The notes: a model not told the origin generated them from the letters alone. 64,000 nt of DNA from Affinundibacterium baiyunense (GCF_018139645.1 NZ_JAGSPM010000002.1:124001-188000); one strand, 5' to 3'. Counted from the first letter of the stretch, positions 17,407 to 26,708 are shown. Made by a program: numbers and translations.

Positions 17407-18287
17407 GCGCGCCCTGCCAACTTAAGCCAATCTCTGAGTGTCTTACCGACATCTTGCTCAATGCGAGCACGTAAGAAAGGAATATTGACCTGACGACATT
17501 GCTGTTCTACGCGCTGAAAATGTGCGGTGTGCGCGGCTAAAAAATCTGCCTTCGCAGTTTCAGAAAATTTAACCGGATCAGCATTGTGTTCGGGATCAAC
17601 ATAAGCAATCGTCGATGCAAATCCCGCTTCACATTCGGCCCGCGTTTGCAGACACAGGGCACGCACATCATGTCGCATATGGCGCAAGCGCACCAAGCTT
17701 TCCGAACACGCTGATGGCCACTCCAAAAAATCGCTAATCGCAAAGATTAGGCTAGGTGCACGTGCAAAGTGTAATTGCGCCTTGAGCAAAGCTGCGTCAG
17801 GCAAAACACCGGCCGCGCTCGTTTGTTTTAGCTGCGCCATTACACGATGGAATTGCCGAGGGCCACGTGCCGCTGGCGTAATTTGTAGCCGCCCGTTTTG
17901 CGCAATCAGCAGTCCAAACGCGTCGCCTTGTCGTTGCGCCACGGCGGCGAGACAAGCAAAAATCACCCGTGCAAAATCGAGCTTACTCACACTCGGGTAG
18001 TCATAACTCGCTTCAGCCATCGAAGCACTGGCATCGAGCCATAACCAAATCGCCACATGACTATCGCGTTCGGCTTCACGTACATAATAGCGATCATTGC
18101 GCGCTAACAATTTCCAATCGACGCGACGCCACTCATCACCGGGGGCATAGGCGCGATATTCCGAAAACTCCACCCCAGCGCCACGCTCACGTCCTGCATG
18201 CAAGCCGTGACCGAGCCCCGCCAATACATGGCGAACGATCAAATCTAAATCCTGGCTATGCGCCAGCAAAGAAGCGCTATCAAGCAT
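17403..18287 (-). CDS. DUF58-domain protein (vWA-like)
   Basis: This 294-residue cytosolic protein carries the DUF58 hallmark: the SEYRAYAPGDEWRRVDW stretch at about 42-58, followed by a vWA-like fold. A metal-ion-dependent adhesion motif, DASAS, is complete at 85-89, so it can bind Mg2+ and a partner. DUF58 proteins nearly always sit beside MoxR ATPases, and the pair is thought to work as a chaperone-like unit. Here the moxR gene ends 67 bp upstream, and the BatA-like gene overlaps its stop. There is no signal peptide or membrane helix. Confidence 0.93.
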   Translation of the reverse strand: MLDSASLLAHSQDLDLIVRHVLAGLGHGLHAGRERGAGVEFSEYRAYAPGDEWRRVDWKLLARNDRYYVREAERDSHVAIWLWLDASASMAEASYDYPSVSKLDFARVIFACLAAVAQRQGDAFGLLIAQNGRLQITPAARGPRQFHRVMAQLKQTSAAGVLPDAALLKAQLHFARAPSLIFAISDFLEWPSACSESLVRLRHMRHDVRALCLQTRAECEAGFASTIAYVDPEHNADPVKFSETAKADFLAAHTAHFQRVEQQCRQVNIPFLRARIEQDVGKTLRDWLKLAGRA

Positions 18288-18354
18288 AGGAAAACATACG
18301 GTTTCGACGCGGTGTTGAATAACAAGAGGGAATTAAATCGCTAGCAGCTATCAT

Positions 18355-19359
18355 CTAGTCGACGCGAATTTGTTCACGCAAAGCCAATAAGATGTCGGCA
18401 ATCGCAACACCATCCGCTTCCGCTTCAAAATTACGCAATACGCGATGTGCCAACACAGGCAATAACATCGCCGCCATATCCTCACGCGTTACAGCCAATC
18501 GTCCATGCATCAAAGCGCGTGCTTTGGATGCCAACACCAGCGCTTGACCAGCACGCGGGCCTGCCCCCCAACCGACATGCTTACGTACACTGTCTACCGT
18601 CGTCAACTGTGGGCGCGTCGCTCGAATCAAGCGAGTCGCATAGCGAACCAAATGTTCACCCACTTCAATATCACGTACCAAACTTTGTAGGCGTAACAGA
18701 CTATCCACATCCATTGCACTGACCGCGTCGGCGATCCCAGCATGCGTAGTGCGTTCCACCATCAACATTTCTTCGTCTTCACTTGGGTAGCCAACATCGA
18801 TACGCAATAAGAAGCGATCTAACTGCGCCTCTGGTAAAGGATAAGTACCCGCTTGCTCAATCGGATTTTGTGTTGCTAATACAAAGAAAGGTTTCGGCAG
18901 ACGATGTGTTTGCCCAGCAAAGGTCACACCGCGTTCCTGCATCGCTTCTAGCAAAGCAGATTGCGTCTTTGGTGGCGCACGATTAATCTCATCTGCCAAT
19001 AAAACTTGGGTGAACACCGGCCCTTTTTGAAAACGAAATACGCGTTGTCGCGTGCTGGTGTCTTCTTCCAAAATTTCTGTACCGACGATATCTGATGGCA
19101 TTAAATCAGGTGTGAACTGAACTCGTCGAAATTCAAGCTCTGTGGCTTGCGCCAAGGATTTTACTAACAGTGTTTTACCTAAACCCGGAACCCCTTCTAC
19201 CAAAGCATGACCGCCCGCCAACAGGCAAATCACCAAAGATTCGATCACATCTTTTTGCCCAATAATCACTTGCGACATACTTGTGGTCAGGGCATGCACT
19301 TTGGCGCTCAAATCAGCGATTTCTGCTTCACTCCAACTCACTGGCACATTCGACTGCAT
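18355..19359 (-). CDS. MoxR-family AAA+ ATPase
   Basis: This 334-residue ATPase has Walker A GVPGLGKT at 56-63, Walker B with D123-E124 in LLADEINRAPP, and the typical C-terminal lid. MoxR proteins are thought to act as chaperones that mature or activate partner complexes, usually with vWA or DUF58 proteins. It is co-transcribed with DUF4159 upstream, only 1 base from that stop codon, and DUF58 downstream. AGGAG lies 7 bases before the ATG. All catalytic motifs are intact. Confidence 0.96.
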   Translation of the reverse strand: MQSNVPVSWSEAEIADLSAKVHALTTSMSQVIIGQKDVIESLVICLLAGGHALVEGVPGLGKTLLVKSLAQATELEFRRVQFTPDLMPSDIVGTEILEEDTSTRQRVFRFQKGPVFTQVLLADEINRAPPKTQSALLEAMQERGVTFAGQTHRLPKPFFVLATQNPIEQAGTYPLPEAQLDRFLLRIDVGYPSEDEEMLMVERTTHAGIADAVSAMDVDSLLRLQSLVRDIEVGEHLVRYATRLIRATRPQLTTVDSVRKHVGWGAGPRAGQALVLASKARALMHGRLAVTREDMAAMLLPVLAHRVLRNFEAEADGVAIADILLALREQIRVD

Positions 19360-19360
19360 A

Positions 19361-19981
19361 CTACGCTCCTAAAGCATACTGAATAATATTCACGGCAAAA
19401 CGCGTGTTATCTACGGCTAAAAACCGCTTGTTCCGAAAATCATAATCCCACTCGCAACCATAATCTTTGTTGCTATACAAAAGACGAATACGACCATTGA
19501 TTTCAACTGCTTTTAAATAATCATGCACCAAATCATCGCCCCAACCATTGAGTTCAACACTGGTATTGGGTGGGCCATCAAAGCGGAAAAAGCAGGAATA
19601 CAGAGGATGATTATTCGGGATTTTCTTTAAAGCTTTGATGCCAAAAATCTGTGCAATTTCGGCTTCAAACGATTTGGCAAACAAGCCGTCGATATCGTGA
19701 TTGCAATCGTCTACAAATAGAAAACCACCGCCTTTGATATAACGTTCTAAATGTTTACGCTCTATCGCACTCAATTGCACTAACTTATGTCCGGCCATAT
19801 AGCAAAACGGCGCTTCCAAAATTTTAGGATCAGACAATGCAGTAACCCGTTCTACCGTATCAACCCGCAAGGTGGTGTACTCGACCAACGAATTCAAAAT
19901 ATTACTCGGCATACGGATATCCACATCCCAATCGCCGGAGTCGTACATTACACGGGTGAAGTAGAAATCGAAATTCGACAT
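19361..19981 (-). CDS. DUF4159 protein, first gene of the MoxR operon
   Basis: The 206-residue protein shows the DUF4159 signature near its start (FTRVMYDSGDWDVD) and a flavodoxin/ThuA-like core with GGGFLFVDDC. Its function is unknown; the family recurs in MoxR-DUF58 operons. The open frame continues upstream to a GTG at 20071, adding a hydrophobic stretch that could pass for a signal anchor. However, that GTG lies inside the perfect hairpin at 20049-20081, and the ATG at 19981 begins one codon before the family's conserved region, so I prefer 19981. No clear ribosome-binding site precedes either start, so the choice is not certain. Confidence 0.82.
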   Translation of the reverse strand: MSNFDFYFTRVMYDSGDWDVDIRMPSNILNSLVEYTTLRVDTVERVTALSDPKILEAPFCYMAGHKLVQLSAIERKHLERYIKGGGFLFVDDCNHDIDGLFAKSFEAEIAQIFGIKALKKIPNNHPLYSCFFRFDGPPNTSVELNGWGDDLVHDYLKAVEINGRIRLLYSNKDYGCEWDYDFRNKRFLAVDNTRFAVNIIQYALGA

Positions 19982-20048
19982 GCAAGTTTCAAATTTAATG
20001 GCAAAGACAGCAAAGATAGAAATGACGATGTAATCAAGATCAGCGGAG

Positions 20049-20081
20049 AACAGGAACGGTGAAAACTTCACCGTTCCTGTT
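20049..20081. repeat. Perfect 15-bp stem, 3-base loop hairpin
   Basis: AACAGGAACGGTGAA pairs with its exact reverse complement across a 3-base loop, with no mismatch. It lies between the last tld gene and DUF4159, both on minus. No T-run follows on either strand, so it is not a standard intrinsic terminator. It may be an attenuator, an RNA-processing or mRNA-stability element, or a partial terminator that separates the two halves of the cluster. Confidence 0.85.
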
Positions 20082-20130
20082 ATTAAAACAATCCATCACA
20101 AAAAAATTGAATACGACAATCCGTTTTCAA

Positions 20131-21462
20131 TTAAACCGCATCAGACAAAGATGTGAAGTTAAAATCGCGCAACTTCATCGCTGGCACCACCGATTTTCGA
20201 CCATCACCAAACACTTGAGTCTTACCCAAATCATCGATGTTGTTCAACATCGTGACTGGGCTTTCATTGAAGCGGAAGTTTTTGACAGGATGTTTGACCT
20301 TGCCATTCTCAATGTAAAAAGTACCATCGCGAGTCAAACCTGTTACCAGCAAAGATTGTGGATCGACCGAACGGATATACCAAGTGCGCGTCACCAAAAT
20401 ACCTTTCTTGGTCGAGGCGATCAGTTCTTCGGTTGTTTTGGTACCACCGGACATAATCGTATTACCAGCACGACCGCGGGGTGCAACGCCTTGCTTCTTC
20501 GCCCAAAAATTTGAATACTGCAAAGATTCGATCTTGCCATTCTTGACCATAGACATAGGCTCGCGCGCCAACATCGATGCGCTATCCCAAGGGCTCACAG
20601 GTGCATCGGCATTCCATGGATCGGTCCAGATATTCACCTGCTCGTCAAACATCTTCTCGCCGAGTCGATTACCACCACCTTTTTTCGACAAGAAGCTACG
20701 TCCTTCATCGGCCTGACGCGCATCAAATGCGTTGAACATAAAATTCAAAATATCAGATGAAGCGGCGGGCTCTAGAACCACCGTGTAACGTCCTGGTTCT
20801 AACGCCTTAGCATCAACCGAACGCATGGCTTTTTCGATCGCAATTTCAGACGCCTCACGCGGATCAAACTTACTCACATCATTCGCGCTACGCGTTACCC
20901 AGCCAGAGCCGCGACCATCTTCGGTACGTGCTGTGCAACTAAAACTCAAATTAGACGATTCTTGAAATCCAAACACACCATTCGAGTTTGCAATCACTTC
21001 AAAGCCTAGAGTATCAAGGAAGAAACCTGCTGAAATCAGCTTATTTTTCTTCGCTAGGCTGATGCTTTGTGCCGCCACTTCGGCGCGATATTCAGGATCA
21101 ATTGCGGCGGTCTTTTCAAAATAAGTTGGCGTTGCTTTGAATTCTTGCTTGCTCGCTGCGGGCATGAATTCTGGATTTTCTGGCGCTAAGCGGGCGATAT
21201 CTTCTGCACGGCGCACCGCTTTTTCCAAAGACTTATCATCAAATTCATTGATCGTCGCAGTACCTTGGCGCTTACCAAATGCAACGCTAACCGACAACTG
21301 CGTATCTTGATTCAAGCCGGCAGTCGAGACACTGTTTTGTGCGTAACGAATATTGCCAGCGCGACTGCCCTGAATTACCACGCGACATTCATCTGCTTTT
21401 GAAAACCCAATCACACGGTCACAGATGCGCTTTGCTTCTTCCTGAGTCATTTTCTTCATCAT
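20131..21462 (-). CDS. TldE/PmbA-like protease subunit, copy 1
   Basis: This 443-residue protein belongs to the TldD/PmbA superfamily and matches the TldE (PmbA) side: it has the fold but no HExxxH zinc site. In E. coli TldD and TldE form a heterodimer that degrades unfolded peptides and matures microcin B17. The sequence has no signal peptide, whereas its partner encoded 61 bp upstream has a Tat signal, so it may be exported bound to the partner (inference). It is very like copy 2 at 23288-24631, sharing long identical blocks such as RSFLSKKGGGNRLGEK. An AGGAAAC site precedes the ATG; a second ATG is one codon later. Confidence 0.9.
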   Translation of the reverse strand: MMKKMTQEEAKRICDRVIGFSKADECRVVIQGSRAGNIRYAQNSVSTAGLNQDTQLSVSVAFGKRQGTATINEFDDKSLEKAVRRAEDIARLAPENPEFMPAASKQEFKATPTYFEKTAAIDPEYRAEVAAQSISLAKKNKLISAGFFLDTLGFEVIANSNGVFGFQESSNLSFSCTARTEDGRGSGWVTRSANDVSKFDPREASEIAIEKAMRSVDAKALEPGRYTVVLEPAASSDILNFMFNAFDARQADEGRSFLSKKGGGNRLGEKMFDEQVNIWTDPWNADAPVSPWDSASMLAREPMSMVKNGKIESLQYSNFWAKKQGVAPRGRAGNTIMSGGTKTTEELIASTKKGILVTRTWYIRSVDPQSLLVTGLTRDGTFYIENGKVKHPVKNFRFNESPVTMLNNIDDLGKTQVFGDGRKSVVPAMKLRDFNFTSLSDAV

Positions 21463-21523
21463 ATGTTTCCTATTTTTATTGGCTTATTTTGTAAGCTTAT
21501 TTGGTTTAGCTACATGAAATGGA

Positions 21524-23161
21524 TCAAGCAATCTTGCGTGCTGTATTGATCACATTGATGCCGTTAAAACGCGTCGTGCTAGAGCCATGCGATACCGCGC
21601 TGACTTGACTTGGTTGCCCTTTGCCATCAAAGAAAGAACCACCCATACGCCAATCACGCTCGTCACAAATCGCACTACAGCTATTCCAAAATTCTTGGGT
21701 ATTCGATTGGTAAGCGACATCTTCAACAGGGCCGACAATCTTACCGTTTTTGATTTCGAAAAATAATTGACCGCCGAATTGGAAGTTATAACGTTGTTGA
21801 TCAATAGAGTAAGAACCGCGACCTAAAATATAGATACCCTTCTTGACGTCTTTGACCATCTCATCGGGCGTCAATGGTGTTTTGCCAGCGGCTAAGGAAA
21901 CATTCGGCATACGTTGGAACTGTACGCTGCTCCAACTATCGGCATAAGAACAGCCGTGCGATTCTTTTTCATCAATGATGTGCGCTTGATCACGAGTCGC
22001 CTGATAATTCACTAGCACACCGTCTTTGATGATGTCCCAACGCTTGCATGGCACACCCTCATCGTCATAGCCGACCGCACCGAGCGAACCAGGTGTGGTT
22101 TTATCTGCGAAGAAATTGACGCGATCCGCGCCAAATTTAAATTTCTTGGTGCGCCATTTATCCAAGGTCGCGAAACTGGTACCCGCGTAGTTAGCTTCAT
22201 AACCAAGAACGCGATCCAGTTCGGTTGGATGTCCAACTGATTCATGTATCGTTAAGAATAAGTGATCTGGGCTCAAGACCAAATCATACTTACCTGGCTC
22301 GACCGATTTCGCCGCCAATTTCTCGCGTGCTTGACGCCCGGCTTCACGTGCTTCTTCAATCACATCGAGTGAATTTTTGTATAGCGTCGCCACACCACCT
22401 GCTGCTTTGACTTTATGTTCTGGCTTAGCATCAAAGAATTCAAAGCCCATACCGACTGGCGAAGACAAGCTTTCACGGCTGCGGAATTTGTTGGTCGCTT
22501 TGTCGACTGCGGTCGCTGTCATCGGTGCCCACAAGCGATGAATATCTTGATCGATGTAAGAACCATCCGTAGAAGCAAAATACTTTTCTTGATTCACTTG
22601 GAACAAATTCGATTGCATAAAATTCGCGCCAGCTTCTAGACCAGCACGATTCGCTGCAATCAGCATATCGACTTTTTCCTTGACCGGAACGACACGCCAG
22701 TCTTTTGTGAATGGGGTTGCCCAACTCACTTCACCGACACCTTTAACCGGTGCCAAAATCAGCGGCTCGCTCTGCAATTTCGCATTCGCTTTCGCAATTG
22801 CCACTGCTTGCTTGGCCATACTGGCAACCGCATCTAAAGACAAATCATTGGTAGAAGCAAAGCCATAAGCGCCACCTGCGATCACGCGTACGCCCACACC
22901 CATTGATTCAGAATTAACGATATTTTCTACACGCGTATCGCGCGTCGTGATGAATTGATTCACATAACGACCAATGCGCACATCGCAATAACTAGCGCCC
23001 GCTTTAGTGGCAGCGTTCATCGCAGCATCGGCCAAACTTTTCTTAAATGCTTTACCAACGGGGTTTAATAATTCTTCTGCGGCAATCGCATTGCCACATA
23101 CGGGAATGATCAAACTGCCCGCTGCGATGCCACTAATTTTTAAAAAGCTACGTCGTTCCAT
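21524..23161 (-). CDS. TldD-like zinc metalloprotease with Tat signal, copy 1
   Basis: This 545-residue protein is the catalytic TldD-type subunit. The zinc motif HESVGH is at 306-311, and cysteines near the C terminus (NSCSAICDERDW) could supply the third ligand. Residues 1-28 form a twin-arginine signal: R3-R4 in RRSFLK, a hydrophobic core and a cleavage-like AIAAEE. Classic E. coli TldD is cytosolic and has no such signal, so this one is predicted to work in the periplasm. GGAG lies 5 bases upstream of the ATG at 23161. It forms a pair with the TldE-like gene that follows, and the pair is duplicated upstream. Confidence 0.92.
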   Translation of the reverse strand: MERRSFLKISGIAAGSLIIPVCGNAIAAEELLNPVGKAFKKSLADAAMNAATKAGASYCDVRIGRYVNQFITTRDTRVENIVNSESMGVGVRVIAGGAYGFASTNDLSLDAVASMAKQAVAIAKANAKLQSEPLILAPVKGVGEVSWATPFTKDWRVVPVKEKVDMLIAANRAGLEAGANFMQSNLFQVNQEKYFASTDGSYIDQDIHRLWAPMTATAVDKATNKFRSRESLSSPVGMGFEFFDAKPEHKVKAAGGVATLYKNSLDVIEEAREAGRQAREKLAAKSVEPGKYDLVLSPDHLFLTIHESVGHPTELDRVLGYEANYAGTSFATLDKWRTKKFKFGADRVNFFADKTTPGSLGAVGYDDEGVPCKRWDIIKDGVLVNYQATRDQAHIIDEKESHGCSYADSWSSVQFQRMPNVSLAAGKTPLTPDEMVKDVKKGIYILGRGSYSIDQQRYNFQFGGQLFFEIKNGKIVGPVEDVAYQSNTQEFWNSCSAICDERDWRMGGSFFDGKGQPSQVSAVSHGSSTTRFNGINVINTARKIA

Positions 23162-23287
23162 AGCAACTCCTGAAAAAATACTTGTGTGAATAATTCTGTT
23201 TTGTTCTTTTATTCCTAGGACCTATGCAAAATTACGCCAGCTAGGCACGTCGCCGACGCTAGCATCTGTTTTCCGTAAGTCCGATTT

Positions 23288-24631
23288 CTACACAGCATCA
23301 GATAATGATGTGAAGTTGAAATCACGCACCTTCATTGGTGGGATCAACATTTGGTACGGCACTTCATCGCCAGCAATAATGACCGGTTTTCCGATTTCCT
23401 CAATATTGTTGAGCATACTGATGGGACTTTCATTGAAGCGGAAATTTTTGATCGGATACATGATCTTGCCGTTCTCAATGTAGAACGTGCCGTCGCGTGT
23501 TAAGCCAGTTAATAGAACTGATTGCGGATCGACCATTCGGATATACCAAGTACGTGTTACTAACACCCCTTTTTTGGTATTGGCGATCAACTCAGCCGTC
23601 GTTTTATCGGTGCCCGCCATGATCATATTGCCGTGACTCGCCATTGGTGCGACTTGCTTTTTTTGTGCCCAGAAGCGCGAGTATTCTAGCGAATTGACCC
23701 GGCCATTTTTAATCACTTCAGTACGCTGGCGCGGCAACATAGCGCCATCCCAAGGCAAGACGCCGATCTCTGGATGCCAAGGATCTGCCCAAATATTGAC
23801 CTGCTCGTCAAACAGCTTTTCACCGAGACGATTACCGCCGCCTTTCTTCGATAAGAAACTGCGACCTTCATCCGCCTGACGTGCATCAAAATTGCCAAGC
23901 ATATTGCCGATCAAATCGGAGGTAGCAGCGGGTTCTAAGATGACGGTGTAACGACCGGGTTCTAGCGCTTTTGCATTCAAAGAGCGTTTGGCTTTATCCA
24001 TCGCCACATCGACTGCTTCACGCACATCGAAACGACTAGCATCACTGATTGAGCGCTTGACCCAACCCGAGCCACGACCATCTTCGGTACGCACAGTGCA
24101 AGTAAAATCTAGACCCGTTTGACGTTGAAACCCAAACACGCCATTGGAGTTAGCGATGCAGCTAAAGCCGTTGTTATCGGTGAAAAATCCTGCACCAACT
24201 AATTTGTTTTTGCGACAGGCTTCAACCGCATAGGCAGCAACCTCGGCGCGAAACTCTGGATCGATATCCGCAGTCTTTTGATGAAAAGTTGGCGATGCTT
24301 GAAAGCTTTGCTTTGTCACAGCAGGCATGAACTCAGGATTTTCTGGTGCCAAGCGCGCCAAATCTTCTGCACGGCGCACCACTTTTTCTAAGGATGCATC
24401 ATCAAATTCATTGATGGTTGTAATGCCTTGCTTCTTACCAAAGGCGACCGCCACTACCAATTGCGTATCGCCAATCACCCCTGAGGTAGAAACAGCATTA
24501 CGGGCAAAACGAATATTCCCTGTACTGCCGCCACCAAGTTGCACGTTGCATTCGTCTGCCTTAGAAAAAGACATGACCTTGTCGCAGATACGTTTTGCTT
24601 CTTCTTGGCTAAGTTGATTCAATATTTTCAT
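23288..24631 (-). CDS. TldE/PmbA-like protease subunit, copy 2
   Basis: This 447-residue protein is a close paralogue of the product of 20131-21462. It has the TldE fold without a zinc site and no signal peptide. The frame reaches back to a TTG at 24652 inside the preceding gene. An in-frame ATG at 24637 touches the ribosome-binding site, while the ATG at 24631 has GAGG at the ideal 6-base distance, so I chose 24631. It follows its TldD partner by 13 bases, indicating a co-transcribed heterodimer. Compared with copy 1, it has a slightly longer C-terminal loop (IIAGDEVPYQMLIP). Confidence 0.9.
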   Translation of the reverse strand: MKILNQLSQEEAKRICDKVMSFSKADECNVQLGGGSTGNIRFARNAVSTSGVIGDTQLVVAVAFGKKQGITTINEFDDASLEKVVRRAEDLARLAPENPEFMPAVTKQSFQASPTFHQKTADIDPEFRAEVAAYAVEACRKNKLVGAGFFTDNNGFSCIANSNGVFGFQRQTGLDFTCTVRTEDGRGSGWVKRSISDASRFDVREAVDVAMDKAKRSLNAKALEPGRYTVILEPAATSDLIGNMLGNFDARQADEGRSFLSKKGGGNRLGEKLFDEQVNIWADPWHPEIGVLPWDGAMLPRQRTEVIKNGRVNSLEYSRFWAQKKQVAPMASHGNMIMAGTDKTTAELIANTKKGVLVTRTWYIRMVDPQSVLLTGLTRDGTFYIENGKIMYPIKNFRFNESPISMLNNIEEIGKPVIIAGDEVPYQMLIPPMKVRDFNFTSLSDAV

Positions 24632-24644
24632 AGTCATCCTCGCC

Positions 24645-26282
24645 TTAGGCAATCTTACGTGCGGTGTTAATCACATTGATGCCATTAAAGCGCGTCGTGC
24701 TTGAACCATGCGAGACTGCGCTTGATTGGCTAGGCTGACCTTTACCGTCAAAGAATGAACCACCTAAACGCCAATCACGCTCATCGCAGGTGGCGCTGCA
24801 AGCATTCCAAAATTCTTGAGTATTCGATTGGTAGGCAACATCTTCCAATTGCTCGCCGATCTTGCCGTTCTTGATCTCGAAAAACATTTGGCCGCCAAAT
24901 TGGAAATTAAAGCGCTGTTGATCAATAGAAAAAGAGCCATCACCAACAATGTAAATACCCTTCTTGACGTCTTTCACCATTTCATCTGGCGTCAGACGTT
25001 TCTTACCCGGCGCCAGAGAGATGTTTGGCATACGTTGGAATTGCACGCTACTCCAGTTATCTGCATAAGAACAACCATGGGACTCGGTTTGACCGAGCAT
25101 GTGTACTTGATCACGCGTTGCCTGATAGTTGACCAAGATACCGTCCTTAATGATATCCCACTGTTTGCACGCGACACCTTCATCGTCATAACCCACTGCA
25201 CCGAGTGAACCAGGTACAGTTTTATCGGCAATGATGTTCACATTGCTAGAACCATATTTGAATTTCTTGCTTTCCCACTTATCAATCGTAGCGAAACTGG
25301 TACCTGCGAAATTAGCTTCATAGCCAAGTACACGATCAAGCTCAGTTGGATGACCAACCGATTCGTGTATCGTCAACCATAAATGTTCTGGGCTTAACAC
25401 CAAATCATATTTACCTGGAACGACCGATTTCGCCGTCAATTTTTGTTTGGCGCTAGCACCGCATGCGCGTGCATCGGCAATCAAGTCATAGGAATTTTTA
25501 TATAAGGTGGCGACACCACCAGCTGCTTGTACTTTATCTTCTGGGCGTGCGTCGAGATATTCGTAACCCATGCCAACGGGCGCGGACAAACCTTGACGGG
25601 TACGGAATTTATTGGTTTTTGTATCGACCGCAGTTGCGCTTACTGGCATCCAGAAACGATGTACATCTTGGTCGATATAAGAACCATCGGTGGAGGCGAA
25701 ATATTTTTGCTGATTGACTTGGAACATCACCGATTGCATGAAATTGGCACCCGCTTCCATCCCCGCTTTGTTCGCGGCTAACAGCAACTCCACTTTTTCT
25801 TTGATTGGCACAGTACGCCAATCTTTCTTGATCGGCGTCGCCCAACTAACTTCACCAACACCTTTCACTGCTGCTAAGCGCACCGGCTCGGTTTGTAATT
25901 TAGCATTCGCTTTCGCAATCGCCACCGCTTGACGCGCTGCTGTCGCAATACTATCGGGAGACATATCGTTACTAGCGGCAAAGCCATAAGCACCATTCGC
26001 AATCACACGCACACCGACACCAGCAGATTCGGTATTGACCACGTTTTCTACGTTCAAATCACGTGTAGAAATGAACTGGTTTAAGTAACGTCCAATTCGC
26101 ACATCGCAATAACTCGCGCCGGCTGTTGTCGCCGCATTTAAGGCGATATCGGCTAAAGTTTTACGGGCTTGGTTGGAGACTGGCTTTAATAGCTCTTCAA
26201 CCTCAATCGCCCGCGCAAATGAAGGTAACAACAAGCTACCTAAAGCGGCACCACCCATTTGTAGAAAATCACGTCTTTGCAT
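24645..26282 (-). CDS. TldD-like zinc metalloprotease with Tat signal, copy 2
   Basis: This 545-residue TldD-type subunit is a paralogue of the product of 21524-23161 and of equal length. R3-R4 (RRDFLQ), a hydrophobic core and SFARAIE form a Tat signal. The zinc site HESVGH falls at the same position (306-311), and the Cys-rich NACSATCDERDW region is conserved. AGGAG with 5-base spacing supports the ATG at 26282 over the GTG one codon earlier. It is the first gene of the block, so the main promoter should lie in the 426-bp gap before it. Substrates are unknown. Confidence 0.92.
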   Translation of the reverse strand: MQRRDFLQMGGAALGSLLLPSFARAIEVEELLKPVSNQARKTLADIALNAATTAGASYCDVRIGRYLNQFISTRDLNVENVVNTESAGVGVRVIANGAYGFAASNDMSPDSIATAARQAVAIAKANAKLQTEPVRLAAVKGVGEVSWATPIKKDWRTVPIKEKVELLLAANKAGMEAGANFMQSVMFQVNQQKYFASTDGSYIDQDVHRFWMPVSATAVDTKTNKFRTRQGLSAPVGMGYEYLDARPEDKVQAAGGVATLYKNSYDLIADARACGASAKQKLTAKSVVPGKYDLVLSPEHLWLTIHESVGHPTELDRVLGYEANFAGTSFATIDKWESKKFKYGSSNVNIIADKTVPGSLGAVGYDDEGVACKQWDIIKDGILVNYQATRDQVHMLGQTESHGCSYADNWSSVQFQRMPNISLAPGKKRLTPDEMVKDVKKGIYIVGDGSFSIDQQRFNFQFGGQMFFEIKNGKIGEQLEDVAYQSNTQEFWNACSATCDERDWRLGGSFFDGKGQPSQSSAVSHGSSTTRFNGINVINTARKIA

Positions 26283-26708
26283 CACATCTCCTGTTTATCG
26301 ATATTGTCGGTAATTGCAAACCTGTTTCCTCGACTTCTATACAAGAGCTTTCTTTGTTCTTTACTGTTTACTCCAAAGACTTTGAAAGAATTTGTAGAGA
26401 AATCAACTACTGATAATACTTGACGCTGGCTCTTTGTTTATCCAAACGCGATAGCGATGCAGTCGAACAACAAGTAAAAGCGAGCGTGAAGCAAGTAGGA
26501 CTTACTTGATTAGGATAAGTTCCAGATCACAGGAATTTACACGATGATTTATGACTATTTGTTCGATTTAGCCACGATGTCTTTGATCAAATCTGGCGAC
26601 ATTTGAGATGCGTGTAAAATAAAATTGCAAAATTGATTTGCTCTTGATTTATTTTTACGGAATAGATGTGTTGCGCAAGGATGTATCGACTGCAGAATAA
26701 ATAGTCAG
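26283..26708. promoter_or_regulatory. Intergenic region upstream of the tld block
   Basis: This 426-bp gap should carry the promoter of the tldD gene and the 3' end of the GGDEF-EAL transcript. A 6-bp stem (CAAGTA/TACTTG, 26493-26509) is present. On minus, 26562-26700 is open for about 45 codons and reads protein-like near its end (SPDLIKDIVAKSNK) but lacks a start codon; it may be chance or a gene remnant. No promoter can be fixed with confidence. Confidence 0.4.

Noticed and set aside
19982-20071. N-terminal extension of DUF4159 that could be a signal anchor
   Set aside because: The GTG start lies inside a perfect hairpin and the family region begins at the later ATG. It is not fully excluded.
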